A stretch of DNA of 64,000 bases from Owenia fusiformis (Eukaryota > Annelida > Polychaeta > Sabellida > Oweniidae): positions 22,755,985 through 22,819,984 of the forward strand of contig CAIIXF020000004.1 in NCBI GenBank assembly GCA_903813345.2. The letters are read 5' to 3'. The position numbers and the translations under genes are program-made. Positions 34,555 to 46,111 of the stretch are shown one piece after another; position 1 is the first letter of the stretch; each line of letters begins with the position of its first letter. The notes under the pieces are model-generated. The model did no database searches and was not told where the DNA came from. It saw nothing but the letters and a program-made list of their open reading frames with translations.

Positions 34555-35762
34555 AAAATTATTGTGTTAAATGTTCATTTATACTAGTAAAATGAGGCTA
34601 CACTTACCAATCTCTAAAATGACATTTCCGCATGTCCGTCATTGTGTCTGTGCGTCCGAGTGTCCGGGATCGTAAAATTAAACTACTAGCGAAACGAAAT
34701 TGTTGTCAAATAGATTGATAATTATTATCGCGATTACTCGGCATAAAAATATCAATTTTGAGGATAACATGTATCTTTGTTTGATTTATATAGCGCGTGT
34801 ATACACACAAAATAGTTATTAATTGCAAACCTACTGTTTGTAAATGCAGTGCCGCGATGACGGTTAATTTCTGATACGATCGGCAATTTCGATGTTACCG
34901 AAACTGACCGACATTTTCGTTATATTCCAAACCATAGTCTCCACATCTATTTTCGACTTTTTAGGCTCTGCGTCCGTTTGATTTCCATGTTCTAAACAGC
35001 ATATTGATCCCCTTCAGCCATCTATACAAAGGTTTTTCAAGGTTTTTTAACATTTGAGTCAATGGGAGGAAAAACGGGACCAAAAAATGTTCATGGAGGT
35101 GTTTGGATTAGCCAAGTGTTCAGAGACACAGGTTTTACTACAATTGTTTCCAATCTTTTGGAGTAAGTGTAAGTGTACATCATTCCAGAGAAATGACGGT
35201 GACACACTTTCATGGGAACTGGTCAAATCAGATGTTCCCACGCTTTACATCCAGAAGAGGTCATTTCCCAGGATTATAGATGAACCCTTGGCCAATCAAT
35301 AATATATAGTTTACATAAGAGAATTATGACTGTATGAATTCTGGGATATTCCTGTTTTGTTAAGACAGATGAGAACAAAATTAACCCTTTGCAAAATTGA
35401 TCAAAACTGCCTCCAATCATCCAATACTTGGCTCAATCTAAGAGTGACCAAGTGGAGAAAATGGACTATTGGTGTAACATTTAGGTAGTCAATGAAAACC
35501 AGATCTCTAAATGCCAGACTCGGATATGGATTAAAGTAAAGAAACACCAGTCTGATCACAGATTTTTCTGTCAATTGAATAACCATCCTCTTATTTCCAT
35601 TCTGTAGACTCAAATATATGGTTATGTAGGGGCAGAGCTAGCAAATGATTAACAATGTAAATTTATTTATGATTTTAAGAAATAAAGAGTATTTATTATA
35701 AAAAATAGCTAGCAAATGACAAGGAGGTGCAACCAATCAGCAATGGCGTAGCATCATATACC
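34555..35762. other. No gene seen
   Basis: No supportable feature. The open frame at 35054-35302 begins without an ATG and has no recognisable motif. Confidence 0.45.
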
Positions 35763-36499
35763 ACCCTATGCTTAGTGAGCGGAGCTAATTTCAAGGGTGA
35801 TGGTAAAGACGAGCCATGGCGCCCAAAAACCAAACAATATTAGTACCATAATCTTTTAAGTCGTATTATTGCAGCATAAGGTGATGATATTGTGATATTT
35901 TATGCTGTTTTAGAAGTGAAAGATGTTAAACTATGCATACCGTTTGTTTTACATCCAATAAAACGAATAGTTAAGATGAAACAGTCGTTTAAAGATACAA
36001 TTTGAATTTACCGCAAGTAATTACAACCTAATATTGTCAATATGTCAATAATTCCTGATCGATGTCACATATAAAGATATATGTACCTAGATATGTTTTA
36101 TATTTTCATATATGCGAAACAAGGCGGTCTCTTGTTATGTACATCCAATACAAAATGAATGTTTACTATTCGGCGATCAGAATTTCGATGACGAGCAATG
36201 GCGATGTAATTTGCGAAGAGGATAGGAGTGGCTATGGGCAAGCACTTAGCTGCTACGTGTACGCCTAATTCAGCTAAAATGTACACTGTCAATTAATAAA
36301 TTAATGAATTTGGGCAAGGTTGTCATAGGCTTCAATCAATGGTAAAAACTTGCAAAACATGGAGTCACTTGATTTTATGATTTATCAAAAAGTGTTGGTT
36401 GTTGAACGAATAAATAGAATAACTTAAAATAATTTTAAAATTGTATAAATGGTAACTGGCCCACACTTTTTTTTAACAAATGTTGACAAAGTCATAAAA

Positions 36500-36778
36500 A
36501 ATCAGACGCATGACAGATGTAGTCAGAGATTGTTGATGTCAAAGGTTGTTAACATGGCAGGTGTATTCAGAAATTGTAAACATAATAAATGAAGTCAGAC
36601 TTTATTTACATGACAAGTGTGGTCAGAGGCTGTTAACATGGCAGATAGAGTCAGAGATTGTTAACATGACAGATGTGGTCAGAGGTTGTTAATATGACAG
36701 ATGTAGTCAGAGATTGTTAACATGACAGGTGTAGTCAGAGGTTGTTAACATGACAGATGTAGTCAGAGGTTGTTACCA
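36500..36778. repeat. 28-base minisatellite, about ten copies
   Basis: Variants of TGTTAACATGACAGATGTAG plus TCAGAGGT repeat through this stretch. Copies near 36660-36778 are regular and the earlier ones more diverged. The array runs into the 3' end of the C2H2-like exon and supplies its last codons. Confidence 0.8.
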
Positions 36779-36939
36779 CATGAGAAAAAATTCTTGTAAT
36801 TAATTTTATTATTCCGTTGACATTAACGATTTTTCGAATTTTCATTTCATTTGTAGGGTGTTTATTGATCAGGTGGTGTATTATTTCATCAAAGTCTTTT
36901 GATTTTCCGTGACAGTAGTAACACTGGAATCCCACATAT
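36735..36939 (-). CDS. C2H2-like zinc finger protein, exon 2
   Basis: The exon follows the acceptor TTTATTTTCAG (ending at 36940). Its first base completes the exon 1 codon (CA + A = Gln). The joined product starts MADQQYVGFQCYYCHGKSKD and continues FDEIIHHLINKHPTN. This is a C-x2-C...H-x4-H arrangement of a single C2H2-type finger. The last 17 or so codons come from the 28-base minisatellite, so the natural end is doubtful. A donor-like CATGTG/GTAACA near 36777-36783 may splice before it. The target and function are unknown. Confidence 0.5.
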
Positions 36940-37338
36940 CTGAAAATAAACAGAATAAACGTAATCCCTATTCCACGGCTCGTCCAAACACGCTTTTATT
37001 ACAATAACCATTGCTCTTCCTTTCGAGGAATCAAAATCTCCTGATTTGACTACAATTATGGCTCAAATTGGGAAATGGATGGGTTTACGATATAAATGCG
37101 TTCATCAACAATAATTACATGCAATATCAAGGAATTCTATGCGGGAGAAGTATCATTATTTTGAAAATAATCGAAAAAAATATGCAGGAAATTACTTTTT
37201 CTTTTCACATCACTTCGTATCCGTTTCACATATAAGTATGAATCTTTCTTACATTACAAATCTTATTATGGGCATCTGAAGGTAGTTACAGGCCAGCACA
37301 AGGCCAATAAAGAGTAGAACTTAGAGAAATAAACTTAC

Positions 37339-37352
37339 TGCTGGTCCGCCAT
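37339..37352 (-). CDS. C2H2-like zinc finger protein, exon 1
   Basis: A 14-base coding start (Met-Ala-Asp-Gln and two bases) ends at the consensus donor CA/GTAAGT. It joins the exon at 36939 in the correct phase. The support is the phase match plus the two strong splice sites. The 5' leader is the sequence found inverted at 35763-35828. Confidence 0.45.
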
Positions 37353-37468
37353 AGTTAGGTTTGGGCGCCTTGCCTCGTCTTTACCATCACCCTTGAAATT
37401 AGCTCCGCTCACTAAGCATAGGGTGTATACGCAAAAGCGCCATGGCATACTCTCAAAATTTAGAGAAA

Positions 37469-37514
37469 ACAACAGGCAATTTTTTAAAAACAACTTGTAA
37501 AAATTGCCTGTTGC
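37469..37514. repeat. Small perfect hairpin
   Basis: CAACAGGCAATTTTT and its reverse complement are separated by about 15 bases. No transposon ends or terminator context in a eukaryotic genome; role unknown. Confidence 0.5.
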
Positions 37515-37563
37515 CTAAATGAAAATATTCTGATAAATTGGCCAATCATTTATTTATGCATTC

Positions 37564-38398
37564 TCACAGGCTGGTATCGAAATATCTGTCCGCTGTGACG
37601 GAGCATGCTATTTTTCATAAAAACACTAAGAATACTTCACGATTTATTTTTTAACTCATATGTTTCGTTATACCATACAAAATTACTTACTCCATGCAAT
37701 GGATATATCATTTGCGGGTAACTTTCACTTCTGTTTGAAGTCCAATTACGCTGGGAAGAAAAGCTATTGAAAATGGCGCCGGAGTATCATACTTCAAAAT
37801 GTACCATTTCTTGTTTAACTTTCTAATGGCACGATATATTGACAAGATAATATTTACACATGGTTTCAGCATAACTATGAAAGTATAAATGAGATGTTGA
37901 TGTATTTGGTCTTTTTAATTCTTTTATAAAAAATAATGTTTAATTTTTTTTGTCCGCTGTGACGGAGCAGTTGCAAATGTGAACTGTGAAAATGCTCCGT
38001 CACAGCGGACAAAAAATATTAATATTATTTTTTATAAAAAAATTAAAAAGACCCAATGCATTAATATCTCATTAATACATTCAGAGTTATGCTGAAAACA
38101 CATGTTAATAGTATCGTGTCACTATAACATGCCATTAAAAAGTTAAAAAAGAAATGGTACATTTTAGAGTTTGATACTCTGGCGCTGTTTTCAATAGATT
38201 TTACTCCTAGCGTTATTTGACTTCAAACAGAAGTGAAGGTTACACGCAAATGATATATCCATTGCATGGAGTAAGTGATTATCTTTGATATAACGAAACA
38301 TATGAGTTAAAAAATAAATCGTGAAGCATTCTTAGTGTTTTTATGAAAAATAGCATGCTCCGTCACAGCAGACAAATCTTTCGATACCAGCTTGTGAT
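37564..38398. mobile_element. Palindromic foldback element with repeated terminal motif
   Basis: The two halves are inverted copies (outer ends TCACAGGCTGGTATCGA and mirror). GTCCGCTGTGACGGAGCAT occurs near each outer end and again, inverted, on both sides of the centre (37952-37970 and 37992-38010). The terminal motif is therefore present four times. About 835 bases with no coding sequence. Confidence 0.85.
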
Positions 38399-38686
38399 TC
38401 TAATCTGGTTATTATTGAATTCGCTTCTGATTTTGGAATTTACAGATCTGATATTTATTGACTACTAAACTTTTAGTAGGGTTTCTTTGTGAGTATGTGG
38501 AAATTGATATGTGTATATCCTGCCACCCCTGAAAAATAATGAACTTGCCCACTTGGTCTCTTGGATCCACTTGTAAAATATATATAAACGTAAAAGACGC
38601 AATTTGAAAATGCTTATGTCTTTGGATCGTATTATTCCAAGTGCATTGTTTCCTAAACGTTGGCTAAAATTTTAGGAAATATGAAT

Positions 38687-40164
38687 TTAACTTCTGATTG
38701 CCATGCCATTTTCGACTTGCGAATGGTTTTTGAGTGGCGGTCTATCATTTATCATTTGTTTGTTTAGACGTCTTGGATGTTTTATGACCGTGGGTCTAGG
38801 GATCTTGAACTCACTAACCCTTGCCGGGGACTCATTAATTCTTGCCGGAAACTCGTTAATTCTTGCCGGAGACTCATTAACTCTTGCCGGAGACTCATTA
38901 ACTCTTGCCGGAAACTCATTAACTCTTGCTGGAGATGATTTGTTACAGCTTGACGGGCCCGGGCCAACAATTGAAAGAAAAACGGGGAGAACAAAAAGTC
39001 CATGAAAAAATCCAAATGAGATCACAAGAAACATTGTTTTAAAAAATGCGCGAAATATATACGTATCTGCTGTGGAAAGTACGACCACCCCAAGTATAGT
39101 TGATACAGCTCCTTGCACAATCGGAAGACCCAAAGAATGCAAAGCATCTATAGATTTTCTGTTCTTACTGTCAGCCTCACTGATGACAAAGTGATAAGCA
39201 ATATGCGCCGAGTAGTCAACCGAGAAGCCGATACAGAGAATAATATTAATCATAGAGATTGAGTCCAAGTTGACATCCCAATGTGTCATGTAACCAATAA
39301 CACCGGTTGATATAGAGCATACACTGAGAGTTACCCAAATCGCACACAAAGGGTGTGGCACCAACAACAAGGCCACGAATAACATAACACCCACGGCTAC
39401 ACCGATATTCTGCAAGGTATTAACCAAGATGACCGAATACTGGTCGAAAAAGATGAATGCCGGGTGGAAAACGGTGACTTTCAATTCGGAACTCTTTGCA
39501 ATATCTCTAACTTCTTTCATAAATTCCCGTTGTTGATTGGCGTTTTGTTGGCCACGGGACTGGATTAGAATACGAGATGCCAGTATGGCACTACCATCAT
39601 CACTGAATACGATATCTAATTTATATCGTTCATAACCAGGAATCTCCAGAAATTGTCCTTTTAGCGTATCAATAAATTGGGTACTGTTGAGATTTGTCTG
39701 TCTTGTTATTTCTAGATAATTTGAAAAGTCACTTATCCAGTTCTCGATCAGTGTCTCATTTGTGAAAAGCCACTTTGATTGTTTTAAATCATCTATCAAT
39801 GTATCAAGCTGCCCCAAGGAGGATATGTTCCAATAATCCAAAGGTTGTGTGATTGCTACTTGTAGACGCAAACCATAAATGGAGTTAAAATAGGTGTCTT
39901 CGTGTTGATAGAAACTTGCAGCGTATGAGTTATCTGGGGCGAGGTTCTTCAACTCCAAACCTTCTTTTAGGTTAAACACGCCCCATATAGCCACTCCTAA
40001 ATAACCCAAGAATATCAGGATCACTAACACCTTTGATATGGGTTTCATCAATACTGGTCCAAAGTAGGTTTTAAAGAATTCTGTTCCTGAATGGACGGTG
40101 ATTCCCTTTTTATCGGTTTTAGAGCCTCCAGTGCACCAGACGCGATACATTAGCGGTTTATTGC
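38687..40164 (-). CDS. PTCHD3-like Patched-family protein, last exon
   Basis: After the acceptor TTTATTTAG, the exon's first two bases complete a Gly codon from the upstream exon. It encodes 491 residues to the stop at 38687. Contents: TM7 (LVILIFLGYLGVAIWGVFNL), a second large extracellular loop, and TM8-12. These include SMINIILCIGFSVDYSAHIA, the conserved G-x3-DY motif of Patched/RND proteins, and FGFFHGLFVLPVFLSIVGP. The cytoplasmic tail holds six heptads (PARVNE(F/S) type) encoded by a 21-base minisatellite. The rebuilt protein is about 927 residues from MMKTDC, normal for PTCHD3-like proteins. The molecular role is inferred from the family: a membrane protein of the sterol-sensing, RND-like group. 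Confidence 0.9.
38807..38935. repeat. 21-base coding minisatellite
   Basis: Six units of ACTCATTAACTCTTGCCGGA plus G or A (plus-strand view), all multiples of 21, keep the PTCHD3-like frame open. They encode tandem heptads with Pro-Ala-Arg-(Val/Ile)-(Asn/Ser)-Glu. Confidence 0.9.
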
Positions 40165-41029
40165 CTAAATAAAATACATGCATATTGTCAAATTATTATG
40201 TTAAAAGCTGTATGTTTTCATTAAAAGATTCACACATGTCATGATAGTCAAATAAGAATATCTTGAACAACAAACATTAACGTTTACTTCACGTTAAAGA
40301 TATACATTATATCCGTATACAGTGCTAGTTTTTGAACTGTAACTAGCTTTACTTACTGGTCCCCACTTGGTTATAAAGATGTTACGTCCTTACAACAAAA
40401 TTGATGAATTTTCGTCGGGGGATATTTTATTTGCATCATTTTCACAAAGAAGGAGGTCGATTTGTATCCAAATATTTTACCCGTACATGTATGTTCATCA
40501 GGTTGTAGCACCAGTTTACTGAAAAGCGAATCGGTCACGAGTATATACGTGCATCCATTAATCTAATAAGAAACCCCTCGCTTTAGCAACCGGGATGTTA
40601 ATAGGCTATAACACAACGCAATCAAGATGTTAATTGACATTCATCAGAAACGCCCTGGTTGGTTGGTTGGTTGCCGGAATGGGGAATTCTCACTCGATTA
40701 GGCCTATTGGAGCTGTTGGATATACTTTCTTCACGATAGCATAAGTTTGTGTGGCTGTGAGTCCAAGTGAAGTATGAAATTAGGCCACCAAACGCAAGGC
40801 CTTCTTTTATCTGGTGAGAATTGCAGCCATTTTTCCAATTTCTTGACTGTGACTGAATCTGAATTTGTGACTATTGTGACTATTGTGCTAAATGTCATTA
40901 TTTGGACTTGGTTAACATCATGCTGAATAAATTTAACAATTCCCCAAACATTTTGACAATTTAAAAGAAAGATATATTAATAAAATAACACTTTGGATCT
41001 TTTCATAATTAGAAAATTTGGTACCTGCC

Positions 41030-41215
41030 CCGCCCACCCCTACCCCCATGTTGCTATAGCAACCACATTAAGATTTGATATTAATGTTTGATGCTGAAAC
41101 TTCAGGATATTATAGATAAAACTTCAATTGTTATATACACAAAATTTCAGCTGAATTGAAGAATATTAAAGAAAGTTAGAGCATATAGTGCATTACTTCT
41201 GGGACAACCCTCGTA
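41030..41215. mobile_element. Solo end of a mariner element
   Basis: AGTGCATTACTTCTGGGACA then ACCCTCGTA is a classical mariner right terminus (inverse of TACGAGGGTTGTCCCAGAAG). The preceding sequence fits the subterminal region. The other end was not found, so this is a truncated copy. Confidence 0.55.
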
Positions 41216-41371
41216 TACTTACTTGTAACTGACTAGCTTTTCACTAAACGGATGTTACTATTAAGATACAGTTAAATATCTGGACAGAAATCAACCTCCT
41301 TCCTGGTTTACAATGTAAATGATGAAAATAAACATTTCCTTCAACGGAAGTTGAAAAAATCATAGGATGTT

Positions 41372-41668
41372 CTAAGTTATTATCCTACACTTACTAGTAG
41401 TGTACTAAATTGGTACGATATGATTGAAAAATGAATTGTGTGTAGTTCAAATATATAGTTCAATTTGGTGGGAAATCATCAAGCGGAGTATATCGTCACA
41501 ATATACTCCGCATATTGGTTTTCCGGAGTATACCGTCACGATATTTTCCGCATATTGGTTTTCTGGAGTATACCGTCACGATATCCCCCGATTATTCATT
41601 TTGCCAATAGATATCAATATCATTTTTATTGTTGTTGTACAATTAGTACACTAAGTGTAGGATAATAT
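41372..41668. mobile_element. Small TIR element carrying a 40-base tandem repeat
   Basis: The ends TTATTATCCTACACTTACTA and the inverted TAGTACACTAAGTGTAGGATAAT (shown partly) bracket about 290 bases. Inside, GGAGTATACCGTCACGATAT plus about 20 bases repeats 2.7 times (41475-41590). Confidence 0.65.
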
Positions 41669-41708
41669 ACTAAAATAAAATAGGGCCTTCATGTTTTATA
41701 TGACATAC

Positions 41709-42041
41709 CCGCTTCTTCTTTCGGGAGAACCTCGATACAGGCGTAACAATGTCTGTTGGTGTGTTCTCTTCTTCCAATGAGAGACATGCATCCTCCGAAA
41801 AAGGTTATCTGATAGATGTAGCAGAATATAACCGCCACTCCAGTAAACAGACAAAAGATACGAACACTTGGAAATGATGTAATGGCGCCGATACAGAACG
41901 CAAGGGTGTTTGTTAGGGAAGTCAACGTGATTGACATCGCAGCATCCTTGAACGTGAGTCCCATTCTTTCTTCAACCGTTTTATGGTAACTTGTCTGCCT
42001 CCAGGCTGAGATTTGAATGAACATATCATCCAACCCAATGC
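41709..42041 (-). CDS. PTCHD3-like protein, middle exon
   Basis: A 333-base exon, phase 1 on both sides, acceptor ATTTAAG and donor GCGG/GTATGT. It continues the upstream exon into PFLIIGIGLDDMFIQISAW, the sterol-sensing-domain signature (G-x-G-x-DD) of Patched proteins. TM5 (ITLTSLTNTLAFCIGAITSF) and TM6 (VAVIFCYIYQITFFGGCM) follow. The exact in-phase junction on both sides supports the model. Confidence 0.9.
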
Positions 42042-42541
42042 CTTAAATATCGATAATATACATCAAGTGGATGTTAGGGAATAGGCGACAATAATGCTCA
42101 GTGGCTCTATGTAATTAATAAGAATGAGCGAAAACAAACTACTGAAAACGACATCGTTGTACAGTAATATGAAACATAGGAGTTACAAATCAGATAAACA
42201 TGTGACCCCCTATCAAACCAAACTAGTTCTCAATCGTTCTTTCAAGTCCTATAAAAGTCGTAAAACGGGCTAAATCTGGCTGTGGTCAGGAAATATGACT
42301 GTAATTAGCTACTTCGGCCTTAAACAGTCTTTAGTATGACATATACACAACGTGTTTGGGTCTCTCAATATTTTAATTATACAAAGGAAAGTTTAGTTCA
42401 TTTAACAAAAAGAATTCAAAAATAATTTGTATACCCTCGCTCACGTGGTATAAGTACGATTGATGTTTTATATGTGTAGTCAAAATCAATTCTAAAGATA
42501 AAAAAATTAAAAGATGTTATAGGTAGAGTCATGGTACATAC

Positions 42542-43542
42542 CGATTATAAGAAATGGCATTGTTGCCACGATACTTGTGAACTCCACACCGACGGCACAC
42601 AGCAACCCAAGTGATGTTAGTATGGCAAGGCACGCCGTTATTGCACCGATGAACCCTAACCACGGTTTACTGCGAACCCAATCAAACATGAAACAAGACA
42701 AGATGGAAAACACACAAAGAATAGTGTACGTTATTGAAAACTTAGAAATGATACCAGTCGTTGCAGTTTGCAGTTCCTCGGTTAATGACTTAGATGTGAG
42801 AAAGTGAACGTTAAGTTTGTCTGTGTCGATGGACAGCATAGAGGACTTGAACGCTTCAAGCCAAACATCAGAGACAGCCATATTGCTTGCATTTTCGTAT
42901 CTAACATAATACTGAAGTCGAATTGCCTCCGCCGACTCAACTAATTCACCATCTCCTTGCAATTTCACGCCACCCAGCTCAGTTCCTAGAAATCGCTGAT
43001 GAAACATTGGAAATGTCAGATTAGCGTTATTTATATTGCTTGCCGTGTAGTTTAGGATTTCTAGGATATTATTAGTATAACAACCGTTTGATCCTGCACA
43101 GTAATAGTCATATGTTTTGCCATCCGTCGTCTTTAGGGCCCGAATTTTTGCATCAATGTCAATTATTTCCTGTACAATCTCTGTCGAGAGAGCATTTTTA
43201 TTGCCGTCTTTGGGGATGAAGATAACACGTGCATAACCATCTAAAGTGAGACTTCTAGTGGCCTGAAAGTTTGTTGACCAGTCCATGGTAAAATACCGCC
43301 TCAGGATGGCGCGTTCTTCTTTCGCAGGGCCATCATCTGGTGTGTACAGATACTCAGTGTCAACAACATTTTTAAGTCGAAGCAGGCCAACGCCGCAGCC
43401 ACCAGATATGATAACAGGGATAACGATGAAAGGCCATGGATATCGTGCAACTATTTTGCCGAGTCTGCATAACAAACCAGCTAGTGGCTTTTCAATGCAG
43501 TCCGTCTTCATCATTAATAATAATCCGAGACTTTTAGCGTAT
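42542..43542 (-). CDS. PTCHD3-like protein, N-terminal exon
   Basis: This exon ends at the donor ATCG/GTATGT. The likely start is one of two adjacent Met codons at 43514 and 43511 (MMKTDCIEKPLAGLLCRLG), the usual beginning for PTCHD3-like proteins. The open frame extends further to an acceptor-like CTTTTCAG at 43543. TM1 (WPFIVIPVIISGGCGVGLLR) is followed by a cysteine-containing extracellular loop with several N-x-S/T sites. TM2 (ITYTILCVFSILSCFMF), TM3 (WLGFIGAITACLAILTSLGL) and the beginning of TM4 follow. Confidence 0.9.
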
Positions 43543-43694
43543 CTGAAAAGCATTAACAGTTAGAGTTAGTTTGAAAATGATAATCATGGAATTAGCATTT
43601 GTAAAATACTCGTACATACTTTTTAGGGCACAATACTAAAGTATGATTAGTCATGTTACAAGCTAGTATTGACACCGTTCGCTGGATGTTTTAC

Positions 43695-43891
43695 CTGGTT
43701 ATACAAGCTTGTATATGGGCGACACCAGGCAAAATGTATGTGAGTCCAAAGTTAGTAATATTTCCATACGAGCCTAAATAGTCATTACCTATTATAGCTG
43801 TTACACCCGATGTAAAGATATAAGGGGGTGATAGCAGTATTGCGTTGCAACTTGCAATCAGAGGAAACGCAAATGAAACCATCTTGTACAA
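43695..43891 (-). CDS. Possible upstream exon of the PTCHD3-like gene
   Basis: An open frame from the ATG at 43891 to a good donor CCAG/GTAAAAC. Splicing to the acceptor at 43543 keeps the reading frame (Arg codon AG + A) and would add about 75 residues. The first part is hydrophobic (FAFPLIASCNAILLSPPYIF). The phase match is suggestive, but the family normally starts at MKxDCxE, so this may be 5' UTR that happens to be open. Confidence 0.3.
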
Positions 43892-43915
43892 TGTATAAAA
43901 ATGTAACTACAAGTC

Positions 43916-44431
43916 CACTGTTCCACAACTAGCTACTTTGACGGAACGTCAATGTAACAAAATGGATGAACTTTCTGGATACGAGTTTTTTGTTTTCTCG
44001 ATTTGAACTTACATATTAGTCATCTTGCGGATTATCATTTGGCACAAAATTAGACAATATAGTTTAGCTTTTAGAAATGCTCACGGTTGGGATTTGATTT
44101 TTCAAAAAAGCTGTAATTCATGCATTTAGACCATCGCTTTTGTTACATTGACGTAAGTCGTCAAAGTAACATACATAGGTAATATAACGGACTTTCGTCA
44201 ATGTAACAAAAGCGAGGAGCTAAATATATGAATTGCAACTTCATTTACAAAACAAATTCCAAAACGAAGAAACTTATTAAAACGAGACTATATTTTCTAA
44301 CTTTGTGCCAAATTATAAACTACAGCTTGACTTATAAGAAGGTTTAAATCGAGAAAACAGAAAACTTGTAAAGAGGAAGTCCTCATCTATTTGTTACGTC
44401 AAAGTAACTACTTCGTAGTTGTGGAACAGTG
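43916..44431. mobile_element. Palindromic foldback element
   Basis: The ends CACTGTTCCACAACTA and mirror enclose about 515 bases whose halves are inverted copies. ACGTCAATGTAACAAAA-type motifs recur at the arms and near the centre (about 44150-44215). It lies 25 bases upstream of the possible PTCHD3-like 5' exon and so may sit in the promoter. Confidence 0.8.
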
Positions 44432-46111
44432 AAATCACCGCTACAAAATGAAACCAGCTGCCAGGTTGTTCAACTGAGCACATTGTTAGTAAACACAATT
44501 TAATCACAAAACAAACAACAGTCCAATAGACACCAATTGAATTCATGTTCTTTCAGAGGAACCTGAAATTAAAGGTACATGCGGAATATTTTACAGAATC
44601 TAGCAAATAAGATGCAACAATTTACATCCGAATCGACTCACCAGAGGCTTTGTATAAAAAATCGTACCTCGTACCAACGTACCACGCACGTGGGTCGTGA
44701 CTGATACAGTCTTTGAAGGGTTCAATTTTCAAGTTTAAAAAGATTATTCAAGGAATGTATAATGATAGGCCATTAAATATGGTGAACTTTATCACGAGGT
44801 GGACAGAATGTTGTACAAAGTATATACCGAAGGTGAATACATTTGTACTGACGTTCTGTCCAACGAGTGTTGAATCTCTGCCCAATCTCCCCTCTTCAAC
44901 CAGATCCGCCAGTGACCATAGTATTTTTGATTTTCGACATACGGTACTGTATTTTATTTACTGTTCAGAGATGCGAAGTTCGAAGATTTTGACTTTCTTA
45001 AGGATCATTCTTCAGATCAGTGCAAATCCCAAAATCCTGGAATCTCCGGGGAAGTCGCATAGCAGGTTCAGAACAAGCTTGCATGAGTCACAAGGTACTT
45101 TGGGTTTTAGACAATCAAACATCTGTGTCCTCTGATTCTACCATTTTAGGCATTATTACCGATCGTTATGTACTCATAGAGGAGTAGACTTATTACTGGA
45201 ACGGCCAGATTGAACACAGTCGTGATTTAGACAATCTAACTAGCTTGGGATTGTGTATAGTAAATGGATTACATAGAACAGCAAGCTAAATTATGACCAT
45301 CCAGCATATTTCATATCAATTGATCATTTTTGCCAATTGATTCTGCGCACTCGTGAATTTCTGTAAAATTATTCGCATGCTGGGATTAGGCGACTTCGCA
45401 AAATAATCTCTTCCGACCACAGTAAGATTTCTGCAAGCTCTTATATTTGGATTTGATTTTTCAGTAAAATATCTCCTGAATATCTCTCCAAAATTTGACG
45501 GATATTGCCGGCCAGACGTCAAAGAAAAACACTGTCCTTAACCACCTACTTACAGTGTGTCAAACAAGTATGTTTTCTCCTTAGTTTTCAAAAGTACGAA
45601 GTTTTGTCAAGTTTGTAAATATATTTTTTCCTAAGAGCATTCAGAGAGTGCTGCAAGATTTATGTGTACATATCTTACTTCGAACTTCAATTTTTACCAG
45701 TAGTTTTGCAAGAACAAAATAGTACAAAGTATGCATGTCCACCATCTGCCGAGTTTATAACGACAATTCGTTTTTGGACAAATTAATGCCATCCTTCTGA
45801 TATCTTTTGATATTCATTTTTTATTTATTTCAATGAAAGATGGCGAAGTTGTTTGCAACACATGATTCATTCATTTTTGAAAAAAATTGTCAATCATACG
45901 CCATCTTTTAAAGCAAGAATTATCTAGAAGCAACTCTAGACGAGACCATGCACTTCTACGGATCTCTGAACGCTGTTTTCCATGCTCGCTACTCCTTTCA
46001 TAATTTTTTCTTCAAAAATATGCATAGTGCCTATTTGAATTATTCCGTTCGTTCCAGCATGGCATAGATTCCCTTTGAATCCTGTCAATATTTATAAGAA
46101 TGAGCCACTAG
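44432..46111. other. No firm gene seen
   Basis: The plus frame at 44713-45135 is open for 140 codons but has no recognisable motif and no supporting splice or neighbour evidence. GATATTCATTTTTTATTTAT-type AT-rich DNA fills much of the rest. Confidence 0.4.

Larger units (their letters stand above)
35763..37430. repeat. Inverted duplication flanking the C2H2-like gene
   Basis: About 65 bases at 35763-35828 (CACCCTATGCTTAGTGAGCG through GGTGATGGTAAAGACGAG to GGCGCCCAAA) reappear inverted at 37366-37428. The second copy is the 5' leader immediately upstream of the gene's ATG. The gene thus lies between two inverted copies of its own leader. Confidence 0.75.
40165..41708 (-). other. Intron of the PTCHD3-like gene
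   Basis: It lies between the matched donor GCGG/GTATGT at 41709 and the acceptor at 40165. It contains a mariner end fragment and a small TIR element, described separately. The rest is unremarkable. Confidence 0.6.

Noticed and set aside
38703-39005. Plus-strand ORF with repeated LTLAGDS
   Set aside because: It is the antisense of the PTCHD3-like heptad minisatellite.
44713-45135. 140-codon plus-strand ORF
   Set aside because: It has no recognisable domain, splice context or conserved block. A frame of this length can arise by chance in 64 kb, although an unknown gene cannot be excluded.
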